From Pseudomonas asturiensis (lineage in GTDB: Bacteria > Pseudomonadota > Gammaproteobacteria > Pseudomonadales > Pseudomonadaceae), in the NCBI RefSeq assembly GCF_900143095.1, contig NZ_FRDA01000020.1:50973-95198 (forward strand): a stretch of DNA of 44,226 bases, written 5' to 3'. Positions 43,210 to 44,226 of this stretch are shown here, one piece after another (within the stretch, counting starts at the first letter, position 1; every line of letters begins with the position of its first letter). Both the position numbers and the translations under genes were made by a program. The notes under the pieces were generated by a model. It worked only from the letters and a program-made list of their open reading frames with translations. It did not search any database and had not been told where the DNA came from.

Positions 43210-43745
43210 TTCAAGCAGTCTTTGAACGAATTGCCAAGCATGGCTTGACTGACTGGGCCGTTTTGCTTCAGGGCGTCTGTGGTATTCCTAGCCTTTTGGA
43301 GCGATTGCCAACGTCTTGTGTAGAAAATTTTGCAAACGCCGAACTTGAAAAGGTGGCAGGGAATAATCCCTTGCTCGACGTGATTGTTAGCTTGGCTAAC
43401 GATCGTGATCTGCCTGTATCTGAGCTATGCCCGCAGTTGCAAAAAATGAGCGAGTTTCAAAATGCGGATATGCAACGAGCCAGGAGAATATGGCGAGCGG
43501 TTGCATTGGAAGAACTGCTAACAAACCTAGACTCGGACCCGCTCTATGGGTTGATAAAATTGTCTGAGTTTTGGTCAAGTTGGGAGTGGCCGGCTGATGC
43601 TCCACTGTCGATGATTCCTGGTGCGGTGACTTTGCCGCAGCATCAATACCACTCTGCATCGAACTATGATCACGTTATTCATGAGCATGAGCAATGGTTG
43701 AAAGATGAGCTGGCTGCTTTGAACTGTAGAAAAGCTTCAACTTGA
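43206..43745 (+). CDS. Putative immunity protein for the second orphan toxin
   Basis: A 179-residue, largely helical soluble protein starting MIQAVFERIAKHGLTDWAVL and ending in an acidic/His segment (NYDHVIHEHEQWLKDELAAL). The ATG overlaps the stop of the upstream orphan toxin frame by four bases (ATGA), the typical immunity-gene arrangement. The stretch DPLYGLIKLSEFWSSWEWP faintly recalls DUF2247-type proteins, which occur in polymorphic-toxin loci, but I do not assign a family. It is closed by a clear terminator. Low-GC like the rest of the cassette. Confidence 0.65.
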   Translation: MIQAVFERIAKHGLTDWAVLLQGVCGIPSLLERLPTSCVENFANAELEKVAGNNPLLDVIVSLANDRDLPVSELCPQLQKMSEFQNADMQRARRIWRAVALEELLTNLDSDPLYGLIKLSEFWSSWEWPADAPLSMIPGAVTLPQHQYHSASNYDHVIHEHEQWLKDELAALNCRKAST

Positions 43746-43758
43746 TCTGACAATCTCG

Positions 43759-43783
43759 ACACCGGCCTCGCGCCGGTGTTTTT
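43759..43783 (+). terminator. Intrinsic terminator of the toxin-immunity array
   Basis: An 8-bp stem pairs ACACCGGC (43759-43766) with GCCGGTGT (43772-43779) around CTCGC, followed by a run of T to 43783. It starts 14 bases after the last immunity gene and would end a transcript coming from cdiA. Confidence 0.85.
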
Positions 43784-43837
43784 GCACCCGATCTGCACCC
43801 TTTCTGCAGTCAAGTTGCACCCTTTTTGCACTCACCC
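43783..43837. repeat. Five 11-bp tandem repeats starting TGCA
   Basis: Units begin at 43783, 43794, 43805, 43816 and 43827. Each is 11 bp and starts TGCA, and three start TGCACCC. The second and fourth units, TGCACCCTTTC and TGCACCCTTTT, are nearly identical. The array lies directly after the terminator. I see no known iteron or attachment site that matches. Confidence 0.75.
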
Positions 43838-44022
43838 TGACGACCTACGATCTATATTGCTCAATACGCCCTTTTTCAGCATGATTTTTCGCCTCTTAAG
43901 GATGCTCCGATCAACTTGCTACGCAGCGGCGGCGAGTCGCAATTTGCCCGGCACCCAGCGCTATTTGCTGAAAATGGCCTGATGCAGCCCGCGTTGAGGG
44001 CATTTCCGCCCGGTTTCCCGTG
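43838..44022. other. Gap before the IS5 transposase, probably the IS end
   Basis: These 185 bp hold no gene that I can support; a short plus-strand frame from 43776 to 43982 crosses the repeats and resembles nothing. One terminal inverted repeat of the insertion sequence should lie here or in the 11-bp array, but its partner is outside the window, so the exact end cannot be placed. Confidence 0.4.
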
Positions 44023-44226
44023 TTAAACGCGCAACTCACCCATACCCATCAGCTGTTTTCGAGCCATCCACAGATTCGACAGGGCGAACAGCGTGGTCAG
44101 CTGAGCTGTGTTTTTCACCAGCCCACGAAAGCGCACTTTCACGTAGCCAAACTGACGCTTGATTACGCGAAACGGATGCTCGACCTTGGCCCGTGTCTGA
44201 GCTTTGCAGTACTCGATCTTGCGCTT
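44023..44226 (-). mobile_element. IS5-family transposase, C-terminal end (partial)
   Basis: The last 67 codons of a DDE transposase run off the right edge. The translation contains RAKVEHPFRVIKRQFGYVKV, then RFRGLVKNTAQLTTLFALSN and LWMARKQLM, ending MGELRV. The Glu of VEHPFRVIK is the catalytic E of the DDE triad and the FGY-KVRFRGL-KN-AQL pattern is typical of IS5-family (DDE_Tnp_1) transposases. The stop is TAA at 44025-44023. Whether the copy is intact cannot be judged here. It flanks the toxin-cassette array. Confidence 0.88.

Noticed and set aside
43776..43982. Plus-strand frame of 68 codons after the terminator
   Set aside because: It starts inside the terminator, reads through the 11-bp repeats and has no ribosome site or family match.
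1..44226. tRNA, rRNA, CRISPR arrays and prophage genes
   Set aside because: I looked for tRNA cloverleaf sequence, regular spacer repeats and phage structural genes and saw none. The 11-bp array at 43783 has no spacers and is not CRISPR.

Overview
The window reads as a chromosomal segment of a fluorescent pseudomonad, most likely the Pseudomonas syringae group. The evidence is the dpp-opdP peptide-uptake cluster beside roxSR, as in P. aeruginosa, a HET-C protein of the PhcA type known from P. syringae, a Pseudomonas REP/REPIN element, a glucarate/galactarate cluster and a very long Pseudomonas-type CdiA/FhaB exoprotein. The species cannot be fixed from the sequence alone. Genes are GC-rich until about position 40,900. 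From there to about 43,750 the DNA is visibly AT-richer and looks acquired.

Region 1 (1-12,685, minus strand) is a dipeptide/oligopeptide ABC uptake cluster. In transcription order it has three DppA-like receptors, the OprD-family porin OpdP, a fourth receptor started by TTG, then dppB, dppC, dppD and dppF, closed by a terminator. Strong stem-loops sit in the gaps after the receptor and porin genes, which suggests processing or stabilisation that sets unequal expression. Region 2 (12,793-19,187) holds a minus-strand HET-C protein (phcA-like), a REPIN, a minus-strand SIMPL-domain periplasmic protein, the redox two-component pair roxSR and a YddA/SbmA-type ABC transporter on the plus strand.

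Region 3 (19,223-24,523, plus strand) is a hexarate catabolic unit: a FadR-type GntR regulator, 5-dehydro-4-deoxyglucarate dehydratase (kdgD), a GudP-like MFS permease and galactarate dehydratase (garD). A 13-bp motif occurs once before the regulator gene and twice before kdgD and is a likely shared operator. Region 4 (24,817-31,096) is a run of mostly unrelated small units: a secreted major-royal-jelly-family protein, a Yip1-family membrane protein, three small proteins, a TauE/SafE permease and a GAF/degenerate-GGDEF/EAL cyclic-di-GMP protein.

Region 5 (31,097-43,783) is a contact-dependent inhibition locus. A 3165-residue CdiA ends after its VENN motif in a putative PD-(D/E)XK nuclease and is followed by an overlapping or closely spaced immunity gene. 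Two start-less orphan toxin tails follow, each with an overlapping immunity gene: a papain-fold, glutamine-deamidase-like tail with Imm35, and an unrecognised tail with an unrecognised immunity protein. The divergence point in CdiA and the head of each orphan tail carry the same short sequence, GGT(C/G)CAAAAG, in the same reading frame. A crossover there would fuse either orphan toxin in frame to CdiA. This looks like a toxin-switching cassette array and is the most interesting feature of the window. No cdiB (TpsB) gene is present. Region 6 (43,783-44,226) has five 11-bp tandem repeats and the C-terminal end of an IS5-family transposase that runs off the window.
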